A stretch of DNA of 64,000 nt, from positions 62,001-126,000 of the forward strand of contig NW_025791691.1 of the NCBI RefSeq assembly GCF_921293095.1, written 5' to 3'. Source of the stretch: Ischnura elegans (taxonomy: Eukaryota > Arthropoda > Insecta > Odonata > Coenagrionidae). This document shows positions 1-8,949 of this stretch, piece after piece. Within the stretch, counting starts at the first letter, position 1. Each line of letters opens with the position of its first letter. Both the position numbers and the translations under genes were made by a program. Below the pieces are notes generated by a model, which did no database searches, had not been told where the DNA came from, and was given only the letters and a program-made list of their open reading frames with translations.

Positions 1-5
1 GGAGA

Positions 6-20
6 CCACCCCCCACCCCC
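6..20 (-). other. Polypurine tract of the gypsy element (candidate)
   Basis: On the minus strand this is a G-rich run broken by single T residues, directly downstream of the integrase ORF. That is the place where a plus-strand-priming polypurine tract and then the 3' LTR are expected. The LTR start itself is not in the window. Confidence 0.5.
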
Positions 21-35
21 GGCATTACTCCTTCC

Positions 36-1793
36 TCAGAGCCCAGCTTGAAACCTTTGTGGTTCCCTTGTCACCCGTCTGGGATATCGCATGGTCGGCT
101 CAATAACCGCTTCAGCTGGTGGCTCCTCTCTCGCTGCCGGAGTCGCTTGGCCCTCATGTGTTGGTGGAATGGAGAAAAACTTCCATCCACCCCCTCCGCG
201 GACGACAGGTTTTTCCCTCGCTGTCTCGGCCTCTCTTGGCCCATCTTTTGTCTCTTCAACTCCGTCCGTATTCTCACATTCCTTTTCCGTGTCTCCTCCC
301 GGTCTTTCCTCCCACCTTTTGAGTCGGTTGAAGTGTACCACTAGGCGGCGGCGAGGATTATCTACCTTCTTCACTCGGTACGTGACCTCGGACAATTTCC
401 GTATGATTTGGAAAGGAACCGTCCAGGGGCGATGGAATTTGCGACACTTCCCTCTTGCCGTAGCGGGATCGTGGAGCCATACCATTTCCCCTTCTTCAAA
501 GGGTGCACCGTGACACCGGCGGTCGTATTGTTCTTTTTGCCGGAGGTGGGCCGACCCAAGCCTCTGCCGTGCGAGATCATGGGCTTTCTCGAGGCTCTCT
601 CGCAAGCGTCTCACAAAGTCGCCTTCTTTCTGATGCGCCACCCCCCTCTGCACGTCAGGGATCCCCCACTCCAACTCAATGGGGAGGCGCACTTCCCTCC
701 CAAACATAAGAAAATACGGTGTAAATCCTGTGCTGCTGTGTTTGGCCGACCGATAGGCTAGCATGACGGAATCCAAATGCTCATCCCATTCGGCTTCCTT
801 CTCCGTCCACTGACTCAACATAGCTAATAATGTTCTATTGAACCGCTCGACTTGGCCGTCCGACTGCGGGTGGTAGGGTGATGTTCTTGTTTTAACCGCC
901 CCAATCACTTTACACATCTTTTGGAATAGGCGGGATTCGAATTGGCGTCCTTGATCAGTGTGGATTTCCCGAGGCACTCCCCACCTGCACACGAAGCCCT
1001 TAACATGATGCGCCACAGTTTCCGCCTCTTGATTATGCATGGCGTACGCTTCGGTCCACTTGGTGAACTCGTCAGCGACCTCCAATATATATTTATTTCC
1101 TGTCTTTGTTTGAGGAAGTGGTCCTAAAATGTCCATGGAAATTATTTCCATCGGTCCTCCCGTCGGGCAATGACCCAGTGGTGCTCTTAGCGGGTGAGGC
1201 GGGGATTTCCGACGCGAACAATCTTCACACGTGCGGCACCAAATATCCACGTCTTTTGTGTATCCGGGCCAATAGTAGCGCTCTCTCACTTTACCTAGAG
1301 TTTTCTCATACCCTAAATGGCCTCCGACGGGCGAATCGTGCAAAGCCCGAAGAATTCCGTCCCTCGCCTCAGCAGGCACAATTATCTGTAAACGTTCGGC
1401 GTCTCTTCCTTCTTCTTCCCACCTTCGGAAGAGAGCCCCATCCTTAAACACTAGCCTATCCCATTGTGTCCACAAAGCCTTCGCCTTCGGGCAGTCACGC
1501 CTCCTTTCTCCCTCGGACGGCCGAATTCCTGCTTCGAGTGCTTCCATTACCCTTCTCAGCACGGGGTCTTTGCTTTGCCTGTCTCTCACGCTTTCACTGG
1601 GGGCCTCTAAGACGGCGTCGATTTCCGCTGAAATCAGCTCCCCCTCTCCCCGAGCGCACTGTTTACAAACAGACCGGGATAAACCGTCGGCATTTCCATG
1701 TTTGTTTCCCGGCCGATGCACCACTAAAAAGTCATACTCCGACAAAGCCAGCGAGCAACTTGTCCTTCCGGTTCTCGAAACGATCTCAACCAC
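36..1793 (-). CDS. Gypsy pol, 3' part: end of RNase H linker and integrase
   Basis: Integrase catalyses insertion of the retrotransposon cDNA. About 585 residues are open. Residues about 152-192 hold the HHCC zinc-binding domain (His152, His159, Cys189, Cys192). The catalytic core follows, with Asp about 221 (SMDILGP), Asp about 280 (HTDQG) and Glu about 316 (QVERFNR), spaced as in the DDE family. A C-terminal module near residues 460-500 (FQIIRKLSEVTYRV, VVHFNRLKRW) resembles the GPY/F region. The first residues, before ALSEYDF, are not real protein: the true upstream sequence is in the other frame (see 1724-3970). The stop at 36 is close to the expected polypurine tract, so there is no env gene. 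Confidence 0.9.
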   Translation of the reverse strand: MVEIVSRTGRTSCSLALSEYDFLVVHRPGNKHGNADGLSRSVCKQCARGEGELISAEIDAVLEAPSESVRDRQSKDPVLRRVMEALEAGIRPSEGERRRDCPKAKALWTQWDRLVFKDGALFRRWEEEGRDAERLQIIVPAEARDGILRALHDSPVGGHLGYEKTLGKVRERYYWPGYTKDVDIWCRTCEDCSRRKSPPHPLRAPLGHCPTGGPMEIISMDILGPLPQTKTGNKYILEVADEFTKWTEAYAMHNQEAETVAHHVKGFVCRWGVPREIHTDQGRQFESRLFQKMCKVIGAVKTRTSPYHPQSDGQVERFNRTLLAMLSQWTEKEAEWDEHLDSVMLAYRSAKHSSTGFTPYFLMFGREVRLPIELEWGIPDVQRGVAHQKEGDFVRRLRESLEKAHDLARQRLGSAHLRQKEQYDRRCHGAPFEEGEMVWLHDPATARGKCRKFHRPWTVPFQIIRKLSEVTYRVKKVDNPRRRLVVHFNRLKRWEERPGGDTEKECENTDGVEETKDGPREAETAREKPVVRGGGGWKFFSIPPTHEGQATPAAREEPPAEAVIEPTMRYPRRVTREPQRFQAGL

Positions 1794-3970
1794 TGTAGGG
1801 AATTATGATCGGTGCGCACCACAAACCGTTTGCCTAATAAATATTGGCGAAAATGGTGGGTAGAATTTACTACCGCCAAAAGTTCACGCCTCGTCACACA
1901 ATATTGTTTTTCGGCACGTGAGAGCGTCCGACTATAATAGGCCACAACCCTTTCCTCACCTTCCTGTCTCTGGCTGAGTACGGCCCTGATAACCATCCCG
2001 CTAGCGTCACAGTCGAGCGTAAATTCGCAGTCCATCCGCGGGAAGGCCAAAATCGGTGAACACGTTAGCTTTCGCTTAAGAGTCTGAAAGGCGTCTTCAC
2101 ATTCTGCACTCCATTTAAATAAGGCATGCTTTTCGGTCAACCTGTGAAGGGGGCAGGCTATCTGTGAAAAGTCTCTAATAAACCGCCTGTAGTAAGACAC
2201 AGTTCCTAGGAACGCCCTAAGCTCCTCAAGGGATGCTGGAGATCGCCATTGTGTGATCGCGGCAATTTTATCAGGATCCGTCGCAACACCATTTTTGGAG
2301 ACGATATGGCCTAAAAATTTCACAGATGGTTTCATGATTTGGCACTTCTCAGGCTTAATTTTCAGTCCCGCCTTCCTTAGGCGTATCAACACATCTGTTA
2401 GCCTTTCTACGTGCTCCCTAAAATCCCTTCCGAAAATTATGATGTCATCCAAGTACACCAAACAAGACCTCCACTGTGCACCCGCGAGCACTAGGTCCAT
2501 TAGTCTTTGGAATGTACTGGGTCCGTTGCACAATCCGAAGGGCAGCACTTTAAACTGATATAGACCGTCACCAGTGGTAAAGGCTGTCTTTTCTCGATCA
2601 ACTTCCGCGACCTCGCACAGCCAGTATCCTGACGCCGTATCTATTGTGGAGAAAGCTGTTGCGCCGGCGAGCGAATCGAGAATGTCGTCCATGCGGGGGA
2701 GGGGATAAGCATCTTTGTGAGTCACGGAATTCAGACGCCTATAATCAACGCAAAATCGCGTCGATCCGTCTTTCTTTTTCACAAGAACGATCGGTGAACT
2801 CCAAGGTGATGACGATTCTTCGATTATATCGTCTCTCATCATTTCCTCTACGATTCGTCGCACTTCTCCGCGTCTGTGGATTGGCAATCGCCTGGGAGGT
2901 TGCCGAATCGGGGACACATCACTAGTCTCTATTGTGTGCTTAAGAATGTTTGTACGCCCTAAGTCGTAGGGTCCTCGAGAGCACACATCTGAAAACTCAT
3001 TCAACACTGTTTTGAGTTCCTCTATTTCCGCTTCACTAATATCGGCACAGTTTAAGTCAAAGAGGGAAGATGCTGGGGGAAGATGCGCGTTCTCCAAACT
3101 AAAAAAGGGCTTTTGACATGTTTCCACTTGTTCTCCACAACACTCGTGCAATACGCCCACTTTCGTGTCTTTGTATAGAGTCACTGTCTCTCCCAAGGGA
3201 TTCAGGAATAGCATATTCACGGTATCCTTCACGTTATGCAAAATCCGCGCACCGAAAACGCCATAACGCTCTAAAAGTTTTGGGTTTGGCTCGATTATCC
3301 CCACTTTTTCATTGAACCCCGGGTCCGAGCTCACCCAACACTCCACTACCACTTCGTGGTGAGGAGGAAGAACAACGTTCTCCTTCAACGTCACTGCGCA
3401 GCCCCACTCGCACTTTCCCTCACTTGTAAGAAAAGGCACCGCTTTTCCGCGGAGAAGAATGCAATTCCTGGAAAAAGCCACGTCACACTGATGTGCTCGC
3501 AGAAAATCGGCACCCAGGAGGCATCCCTTCGATAGGCGCGGGGCGATGAGCACATCATGAGAGAACTCTTCCCCTCCGATCTGAAGTATCACTTCACCCT
3601 TCCCAAGCACCCGTAATGGCTCCCCATTCGCCGTTATTAGTGTCCCATTGTCTGTTATGATTTTCCCCGAATTTTCGGTGCGGCTCCATATTTCTTCCGA
3701 TATCAATGACACTGCCGCTCCCGTGTCTATTAGTATCTCGACGGGGATCCCCGAAACGGATCCGTGCACCAGGGGCACTGACTCGGACAAAATTGTCCAA
3801 ATTTCCTTTACTCCGCGTCCTCCGACGCCCTCGAGCGGTGAAGTAGTGTCTCGGGTTCCTTTTTCGTCTGCGGCCGAGAAGGTTACCACCTCCTCGGCCT
3901 TCCGTCGTTTCCCGAGAAGGAAAGCCGTGGGCATTCGGCTCTCAGATGGCCCTCTTCGTCGCAAATCCAA
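1724..3970 (-). CDS. Gypsy pol, 5' part: protease, reverse transcriptase, RNase H
   Basis: A frame of about 748 codons that overlaps gag by 88 bases and lies at -1 to it. An aspartic protease motif IDTGAAVS lies at about residues 81-88. The RT region includes SSPWSSPIVLVKKKDG, FCVDYRRLN and the catalytic YLDD at about 506-509. RNase H follows (LDCDASG about 652, YYSRTLSRAEKQY, VRTDHNSLQWL). Homology runs to ARWL and then leaves frame, ending at a stop at 1724, while the continuing homology appears in the frame of 36-1793. A small indel near 1755-1762 is the simplest cause. The first ~20 residues overlap gag and are probably never an N-terminus, because pol is reached by frameshifting at 3907-3913. 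Confidence 0.92.
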   Translation of the reverse strand: MDLRRRGPSESRMPTAFLLGKRRKAEEVVTFSAADEKGTRDTTSPLEGVGGRGVKEIWTILSESVPLVHGSVSGIPVEILIDTGAAVSLISEEIWSRTENSGKIITDNGTLITANGEPLRVLGKGEVILQIGGEEFSHDVLIAPRLSKGCLLGADFLRAHQCDVAFSRNCILLRGKAVPFLTSEGKCEWGCAVTLKENVVLPPHHEVVVECWVSSDPGFNEKVGIIEPNPKLLERYGVFGARILHNVKDTVNMLFLNPLGETVTLYKDTKVGVLHECCGEQVETCQKPFFSLENAHLPPASSLFDLNCADISEAEIEELKTVLNEFSDVCSRGPYDLGRTNILKHTIETSDVSPIRQPPRRLPIHRRGEVRRIVEEMMRDDIIEESSSPWSSPIVLVKKKDGSTRFCVDYRRLNSVTHKDAYPLPRMDDILDSLAGATAFSTIDTASGYWLCEVAEVDREKTAFTTGDGLYQFKVLPFGLCNGPSTFQRLMDLVLAGAQWRSCLVYLDDIIIFGRDFREHVERLTDVLIRLRKAGLKIKPEKCQIMKPSVKFLGHIVSKNGVATDPDKIAAITQWRSPASLEELRAFLGTVSYYRRFIRDFSQIACPLHRLTEKHALFKWSAECEDAFQTLKRKLTCSPILAFPRMDCEFTLDCDASGMVIRAVLSQRQEGEERVVAYYSRTLSRAEKQYCVTRRELLAVVNSTHHFRQYLLGKRFVVRTDHNSLQWLRSFREPEGQVARWLCRSMTF

Positions 3971-4725
3971 CAGCGCGGCCGATCTCTTCGCCTCACACTG
4001 GAATTAGGGCGCCGCCTCTCCGGAGCGGGAGCGGGGCCGTGGTCTTCACCACTCGACATAGCCATCCCTCGTAACAATTGCAACACCTCTCTCATTGTCT
4101 CTGACTTCTGTGTCAACGCGGCCTCCACTCTGTCCTCTCGACCGCACCCTCGACTCTCCACACCGATATCCTGTGACCTGACGAGCGTCGCCGGCGCCAA
4201 CGCATTCACTCCCCTGGTGGATGACTCGGCGAAATGGATTGCCTCCATCTCGATTGCAACGCCGATTGCTTCTTCGAGGCTAGCAGGTCTCGCCTGCTTC
4301 ACCCACACCCGAATGTTCCCGTCGAGCCCATCGAGGAAGCGGTCGCGCACTACGGCCTTTCTCGCATCCTCGGGCCAGGAAGGGTATGCGCGCCGAGCAA
4401 GGCGCCCGAGGTCCGTGGCAAAGGCGGCGATGTCTTCTCCGGGGTTGCGCGCCCTTTGGACGAATCGCGCCTTTTCCTTCTCGCTCGCTTCCCTTGGGTT
4501 GAAGCGCCGCCCCAACGCCTCCCGCGCTTTTGCATAGCTCCCTCGGTTTTCCTCCGGCAGATCACGAAACGCCGAGAGAGCGTTTCCTGTGAGGCAGAGT
4601 CTCAGATAGAGCGTCTTCTGCTCCTCAGGCCATTTATTTATTTCCACCACTGTCTCAAATTGGAAGACCCAGTCTTCCCACTCCTCCACACCACTAAACT
4701 TCTCCGGCATCACCATACCCACCAT
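3883..4725 (-). CDS. Gypsy gag (capsid-nucleocapsid)
   Basis: 280 residues forming the retrotransposon capsid. The ATG at 4725 is preceded by an in-frame stop in the leader, which supports this start. The N-terminal half resembles Ty3-type capsid (FSGVEEWEDWVFQFE, YLRLCLTGNALSAFRDL, ALGRRFNP). A single CCHC zinc knuckle, CWICDEEGHLRAEC, sits near the C-terminus and would bind the genomic RNA. The ORF ends at 3883, 24 bases past a slippery heptamer in the overlap with pol. Basic Arg-rich sequence precedes the knuckle. Confidence 0.9.
   Translation of the reverse strand: MVGMVMPEKFSGVEEWEDWVFQFETVVEINKWPEEQKTLYLRLCLTGNALSAFRDLPEENRGSYAKAREALGRRFNPREASEKEKARFVQRARNPGEDIAAFATDLGRLARRAYPSWPEDARKAVVRDRFLDGLDGNIRVWVKQARPASLEEAIGVAIEMEAIHFAESSTRGVNALAPATLVRSQDIGVESRGCGREDRVEAALTQKSETMREVLQLLRGMAMSSGEDHGPAPAPERRRPNSSVRRRDRPRCWICDEEGHLRAECPRLSFSGNDGRPRRW
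3907..3913 (-). promoter_or_regulatory. -1 ribosomal frameshift site GGGAAAC between gag and pol
   Basis: In the gag-pol overlap the minus strand reads G GGA AAC in the gag zero frame (TCG GGA AAC). This is an exact X XXY YYZ slippery heptamer. Slipping back one base gives GGG AAA CGA, which is the pol frame. The geometry of the overlap (pol at -1) requires this kind of shift. The same heptamer is known at retroviral gag-pro junctions. I did not fold a downstream pseudoknot. Confidence 0.85.
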
Positions 4726-4771
4726 GGCTGCCGCCGCTGAACCGCACGCAAAATCTCAGGATCGAGAACAC

Positions 4772-4789
4772 AATCCTACCGACTGCACC
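4772..4789 (-). other. Primer-binding site of the gypsy element (candidate)
   Basis: The sequence TGGTGCAGTCGGTAGGAT begins two bases after the LTR end. TGG is the complement of a tRNA CCA tail, as expected. The rest partly resembles the 3' end of tRNA-Gly but with an extra base, so I do not assign the primer. Confidence 0.5.
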
Positions 4790-4791
4790 AA

Positions 4792-5019
4792 TGTAGCGCC
4801 GGTTCGCTGGAGAAGGATATTCAAAATAACGTTCGCTCACTTCGAGGTTCAAAACACAACTCTTTATTCTCTCTCTTTTACAACGGGCCCAAATGCCCTT
4901 CTCCCGTTGAGGGTTTCACGCCCCCACCTCCTGGGTTTCCCCCAAGAGTCCATGTCCTGAGCAGCAGATAGCGCTCTGCTACAATAATAAACAAACGTTA
5001 CCCTCGTATAAAAGTAACA
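4792..5019 (-). repeat. 5' LTR of the gypsy element (228 bp)
   Basis: On the minus strand it starts TGTTAC and ends GCTACA, giving the usual TG...CA ends, and is followed at once by the primer-binding site. It contains AATAAA (plus-strand 4863-4868), usable as the polyadenylation signal. The boundary is inferred from the ends and the primer site, since the partner LTR is outside the window. Confidence 0.75.
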
Positions 5020-6349
5020 GAAGCAGGTGTTATGTAGTGGAACGAAATTCTAAGTATTTTAATAAACGTGTGGAATATTGCCATCTTCGTGTTATTTTTT
5101 AAAATAGTTACCCTCGTAGTCGGTCAATTAGGTCCATCGCATCCTCTGGAAGTATGTCATTTCAATTTTAGCTCATTGCACAGAAGCCCATGCGGGTTCT
5201 CTTGCCATGTTTCTTCGGTGGGGGCGTGCTTCACTACAGTCTACCACTTCTTAATTTTTGTAAAAGAAATGTAATTCCATTAAATGTATAGATCTATGTT
5301 TGGTAAAGCATGCAGCATGACTCAAATTTTTCGTTTAGAAGAATTGTCTAGCAGACGTGTGGACTTTCGATAAAATTCCCATGATCCCCCAGTGTCCTAT
5401 CTTCGTTTTTTTTCACTCCGCGTTTTTGCAACATACTAAGTAAGGGGTTCCCGCGGCATGCGTTGACTCACTATTTATCTCTCACATCGGTCGTATTTGC
5501 TCAAATCCTTTGAGGGAGTTTCCCTGAGGAATTAATTAACATGACTTAAAATGTGTACTTCGATATGGTGCTATAGCTGGTTAAGCCGCTTAGGTGCTCT
5601 GGCGAGCTTCGCTTAGTCACGGATGCCGATCATATTTTTGAGTCTTTCTTGCGCGTGCAGCGCTGCAAACGGAAACAATGCGAAACAGCGGCGGTCGACG
5701 TGTTTGCTCGCCATCTATCCATATAAGCTCCAAACATTCTCTTCATCCTGCTGCAATTAATTTCAGCTGATGACCATGCATGGATATTTTCAATGGTTTT
5801 TGAGTTTTTCCCTTTATTTGTCTTCGCTCGAGCCATTCCAGATCAATCGAGCATTGCCCAATTATACAGAGTACGCGTTTTGTTATTCGCGAAGTAGATT
5901 TCAGATGAAAACATTCATCGCACAATATTTCGTGAATCTAATGTTTTTCCAAATTTGGTGTTTCTTTCTCTGGGCCTTATATATTTGTGGGGGCCGCCCG
6001 GGATTAGCCCCTGGGATACCCAAAGGATGTTATATATATTCACGCGTTTGAAATATACTCACACGAGCATAGTAAGTAAATCAAATTAAACTTCTTCTTA
6101 CCCTACGATGGACACACAGAAACACTTAATTATACAGAAAAAAGGAATAAAAAATAAAAAGGAGGGAACCTACGGGGAACAGTTACATACTTGGAATTTT
6201 CGATATTTTTTCTCATCACATATCTCATCATATCTCATTACCCCCGGCCAATATTTGATATTAAGATATTATTTTATTTTATATTTTAAGGCATTTAATA
6301 CCTTAGAGTATTATGCAGATTTAGAGCTCAGTTAGGCTAACAAGACTAT
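5020..6349. other. Intergenic, no gene recognised
   Basis: AT-rich sequence with short open frames lacking any domain signature. I see no splice-consistent exon, RNA gene or clear mobile element here. Confidence 0.5.
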
Positions 6350-6610
6350 TTCTCTCGCTTCGCCGTCGCACTTTCCTAGTATTCTTTTAACAAACCCCAA
6401 TTTACGATTAGATTGGCCTGTTATTTTCCGCATATGTTCATTCCACGACAGATCATTAGTGAGTCTGACTCCAACATATTTTACGGTTTCTACGAGCTCT
6501 CATAGGGGTACCCTGAATTAAATAGCTCTGTTCTGGGGAGTTATTTTTTTCCTGAAATACATTACACGCATTTTTTCATCGATCTTGATTGACCTGTGTC
6601 AATTTACTAA
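6350..6610 (-). pseudogene. LINE reverse transcriptase remnant (C-terminal RT part)
   Basis: Minus-strand translation gives VKYVGVRLTNDLSWNEHMRK followed by ITGQSNRKLGFVKRILG. This is the YLGV...DLSW..H motif of Jockey/CR1-like LINE reverse transcriptases. Upstream, a KCVMYFRKK-like stretch also fits. Frames are broken and both ends are lost, so only a fragment remains. Confidence 0.8.
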
Positions 6611-6845
6611 CGTGCTCCAGTAGCGGATACAGACAAATCTGAAAGGGGGGAGGGGACGCTAAATATATCATGAGCTACCTTAACTTTTATCGTTAAGAAA
6701 AAATAATCAAGTCAGATAGTCACAAAGTTTAAGATAGTTTTATTTGAAATGATTGTACTCACATACAAGACAATGCCATCTCATGTTATAACAAGTTACA
6801 GTTGTGGTTCTGGAATGTTCGGCACTGTGAACTGTACCGCAAGGG

Positions 6846-6880
6846 CGGAGGGGGGGGGGGGAGGGGAAGAGGAGGGGGTG
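6846..6880. repeat. Poly-G / G-rich low-complexity tract
   Basis: A run of about a dozen G residues followed by G/A-rich sequence. Its length is likely to be unreliable in an assembly. Confidence 0.7.
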
Positions 6881-8185
6881 CGCGAACAGTGATTGAAATT
6901 ACTGAAACGACCGATTTGGCGCTTCGACCGATTTGATTTGGGCTGTGAGCCAAAAAATAGCGATCGGAACGCGGCTCAGCGGAATGAAGAGGAACTACTT
7001 GGTAAACGTCGCGTCGCTGCAAATGGTGTCGTTATGATCACACAGGGAGGAAGTAATTCAAAGATTTGCGCATCCATATTTCCTTCCTCTTTCGCATCCA
7101 TATTTCCTTCCTCTTTCGCACGGAGGTGCACGGCCGACATGGTGCGATTGATCATTTTATTTTTTGAAAAACCATTCAAGCACAGTTCCAGAATCATCCA
7201 GAACACGTTTTTGATTTCAAAACGGCGAGTAAGTTATTAAAATACACTGAATTGGGTGACAGCTTAGGCGGATATAGGAGGGGGGCACGTGGCCCTCACT
7301 CCGATACTTACCTACACAATGGACTAGATTTTTAATACGGTTATCATTAAGTTCGTTTTATTTTGTGTATTACGGAGCCTCAACCATTTAATTTAATATT
7401 AATAACTTTAATATCAAAATAAAGAGAATATTTTCTGCAGTAATTGTTCTTGTAGACCTTTGTGTCCCCCCGTTCCTGATATGGCAGTAACATTTAGTGA
7501 ACACTAGATCCATAATTATAAATAACATAACAGTATGAACAGTATTTAGAGAAAGACAAAACATCAATATAAATAAATTAAAATTTTATCATGCAGTAAC
7601 ATTTGACTTAATTTGACCACATTTGAAGCTACTTCTTCCACATTTCACGCGATAACCGTCCATATTCAAGCATTATTTACGAAATATTTGGTATTAAGGT
7701 ACCTAGGATTTTGCATACACCTACGTCGAACTTGATGTTGCCAATTCGTGGTGTTGTATCCATCAGGATTAGTATATGACGTTTTGCTGCTGCGTTGAGA
7801 AGGAAGTCTTTGCCGTACGACTCGGTCATTATGGATATATTGTTTGAGTATGTAACTTACCTTGCATTCTTTTTTCTCCAGATTAACGTTTTGAGTGACC
7901 GTTAAAGTGGCCAAATTGCTAATCCTTGACTCGCCTACCCTAGCTGGCTTCTCTCCATATTCTTCATAGTTGGGGGCTTCTTTCCGAATACTAACCGCTC
8001 TGACGGCGATTTTAAAATTTGCAACTATGTAATGAAAAAAAAATGATTGCTTGCATCGTATTTACGCCATATTTACGTATTCAAACCGTGTTTCTTCGTT
8101 AAAATCTTAACGAATTTGTAACATTGGCTAAAATTGTGGCTGTGGAACGCCGGAAAAATGTCAACAGTGCTTTGAAGTGGGAGAG

Positions 8186-8230
8186 TTAACCATAGACCTT
8201 GAATGTAGCTATTTAAGGTCGATAGAGTCA
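8186..8230. repeat. Short insertion with inverted GACCTT/AAGGTC ends, absent from paralogue B
   Basis: Relative to the homologous B sequence (near 36680), this flank carries about 45 extra bases starting catagaccttgaatgtagct. The start resembles the sequence at 52735, next to the P/THAP transposon remnant (catagacctcgaatatagct). It may be a tiny derivative of that transposon end. Confidence 0.35.
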
Positions 8231-8892
8231 TCAGGGTATTTGAGTGAGTTTCAAGTATGATTCGGTCGTCTCGAAGTGTTCATTTCCCAGTCGAGGATTT
8301 AGTAATTTACCCTGACAAGCTGAGTGGCAAGCGTAGATTTGAAATGAACGCTCTTAACTTCGCTGAGTGATGGAATAGTGCTCATAAAATGTTCACTGCT
8401 TTGTAGAGGACATAACATCGCGTTCGGTGTTAGCAATACAAGAAGACTGTTGTATTTGCTTACACATTTGACGTCTAGATATGAATAGTATCTATTTTCT
8501 TGAACTCATAAATAAAGACTGATTAGGGTCACATTAATTGCCATGGACGAAAATTCACCTGCACCGGGAATCGATCCTTGCATCTTTCATTTTGGATAAT
8601 ATCTTCTTGGAAGCCCATATTTGTTTCCATCGTTACATTCGGTACCTTTTGCGTTACCATCCTTGGAGGACCTCAAAGGCCTGACATCCAGCATCGTGTA
8701 CCTCGGTAAAATTACTGGGGTAGTTAAGGAACCTAAGTATTGCGTAGTGGTCTTTGCAGTTTCCGGGAGAGCCAAAGGTCTGTGGATTGATTCTCGGTTC
8801 AGGTGAAATTTCTCCCGTGGCAATATATATGAAATCACGCGACAGGATTGAAAAAACCAAGTGCGATAAGTCAGTGGAATTTGTAAATCTCG

Positions 8893-8898
8893 TTTATT
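8893..8898 (-). terminator. Polyadenylation signal of gene A (AATAAA)
   Basis: AATAAA on the minus strand about 52 bases past the gene A stop codon. The same motif sits at the matching place in gene B. Confidence 0.7.
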
Positions 8899-8949
8899 TC
8901 ACTTTATCATACAGTTTCAGCATATAGTGCCTGCGACTTTTCAGATTAT

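Larger units (their letters stand above)
1..5019 (-). mobile_element. Ty3/gypsy LTR retrotransposon, nearly complete (3' LTR cut off by window edge)
   Basis: Read on the minus strand the order is LTR (4792-5019), primer-binding site, gag, protease-RT-RNase H, integrase and a purine-rich tract at the window edge. The domain order RT-RNase H-integrase is that of Ty3/gypsy (Metaviridae), not Ty1/copia. No env-like ORF fits, because only about 35 bases separate the end of the integrase ORF from the purine tract. The ORFs are long and open except for one frame break in the RNase H/integrase region, so the copy is fairly young. The second LTR must lie left of position 1, so LTR divergence cannot be measured here. 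Confidence 0.93.
6890..8949. repeat. 3' flank of gene A, copy of a segmental duplication shared with gene B
   Basis: Long blocks here reappear in order at 34.3-38.3 kb. The 7080-7240 block matches 34470-34610. The 7990-8410 block matches 36480-36880 (both ending near acataacatcgcg). The 8500-8880 block matches 37320-38280 once a Penelope insertion is removed, and the last part also matches 61060-61398. The shared order shows that the duplicated unit includes the gene and at least 2 kb of 3' DNA. The A copy lacks the RTE, SINE and Penelope insertions of the B copy. Confidence 0.8.

Noticed and set aside
48-761. Plus-strand open frames across the gypsy element
   Set aside because: They are antisense shadows of pol and integrase with no domain content.
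1724-1793. Second programmed frameshift between RNase H and integrase
   Set aside because: No slippery heptamer at the overlap, and residues are missing at the junction, which fits an indel better.
5630-5925. Overlapping minus-strand ORFs of 60-68 codons
   Set aside because: Two overlapping frames of chance length with no domain signature.
6846-6880. Possible G-quadruplex regulatory element
   Set aside because: The run is a single long G homopolymer in intergenic repeat DNA; no linked promoter was seen.
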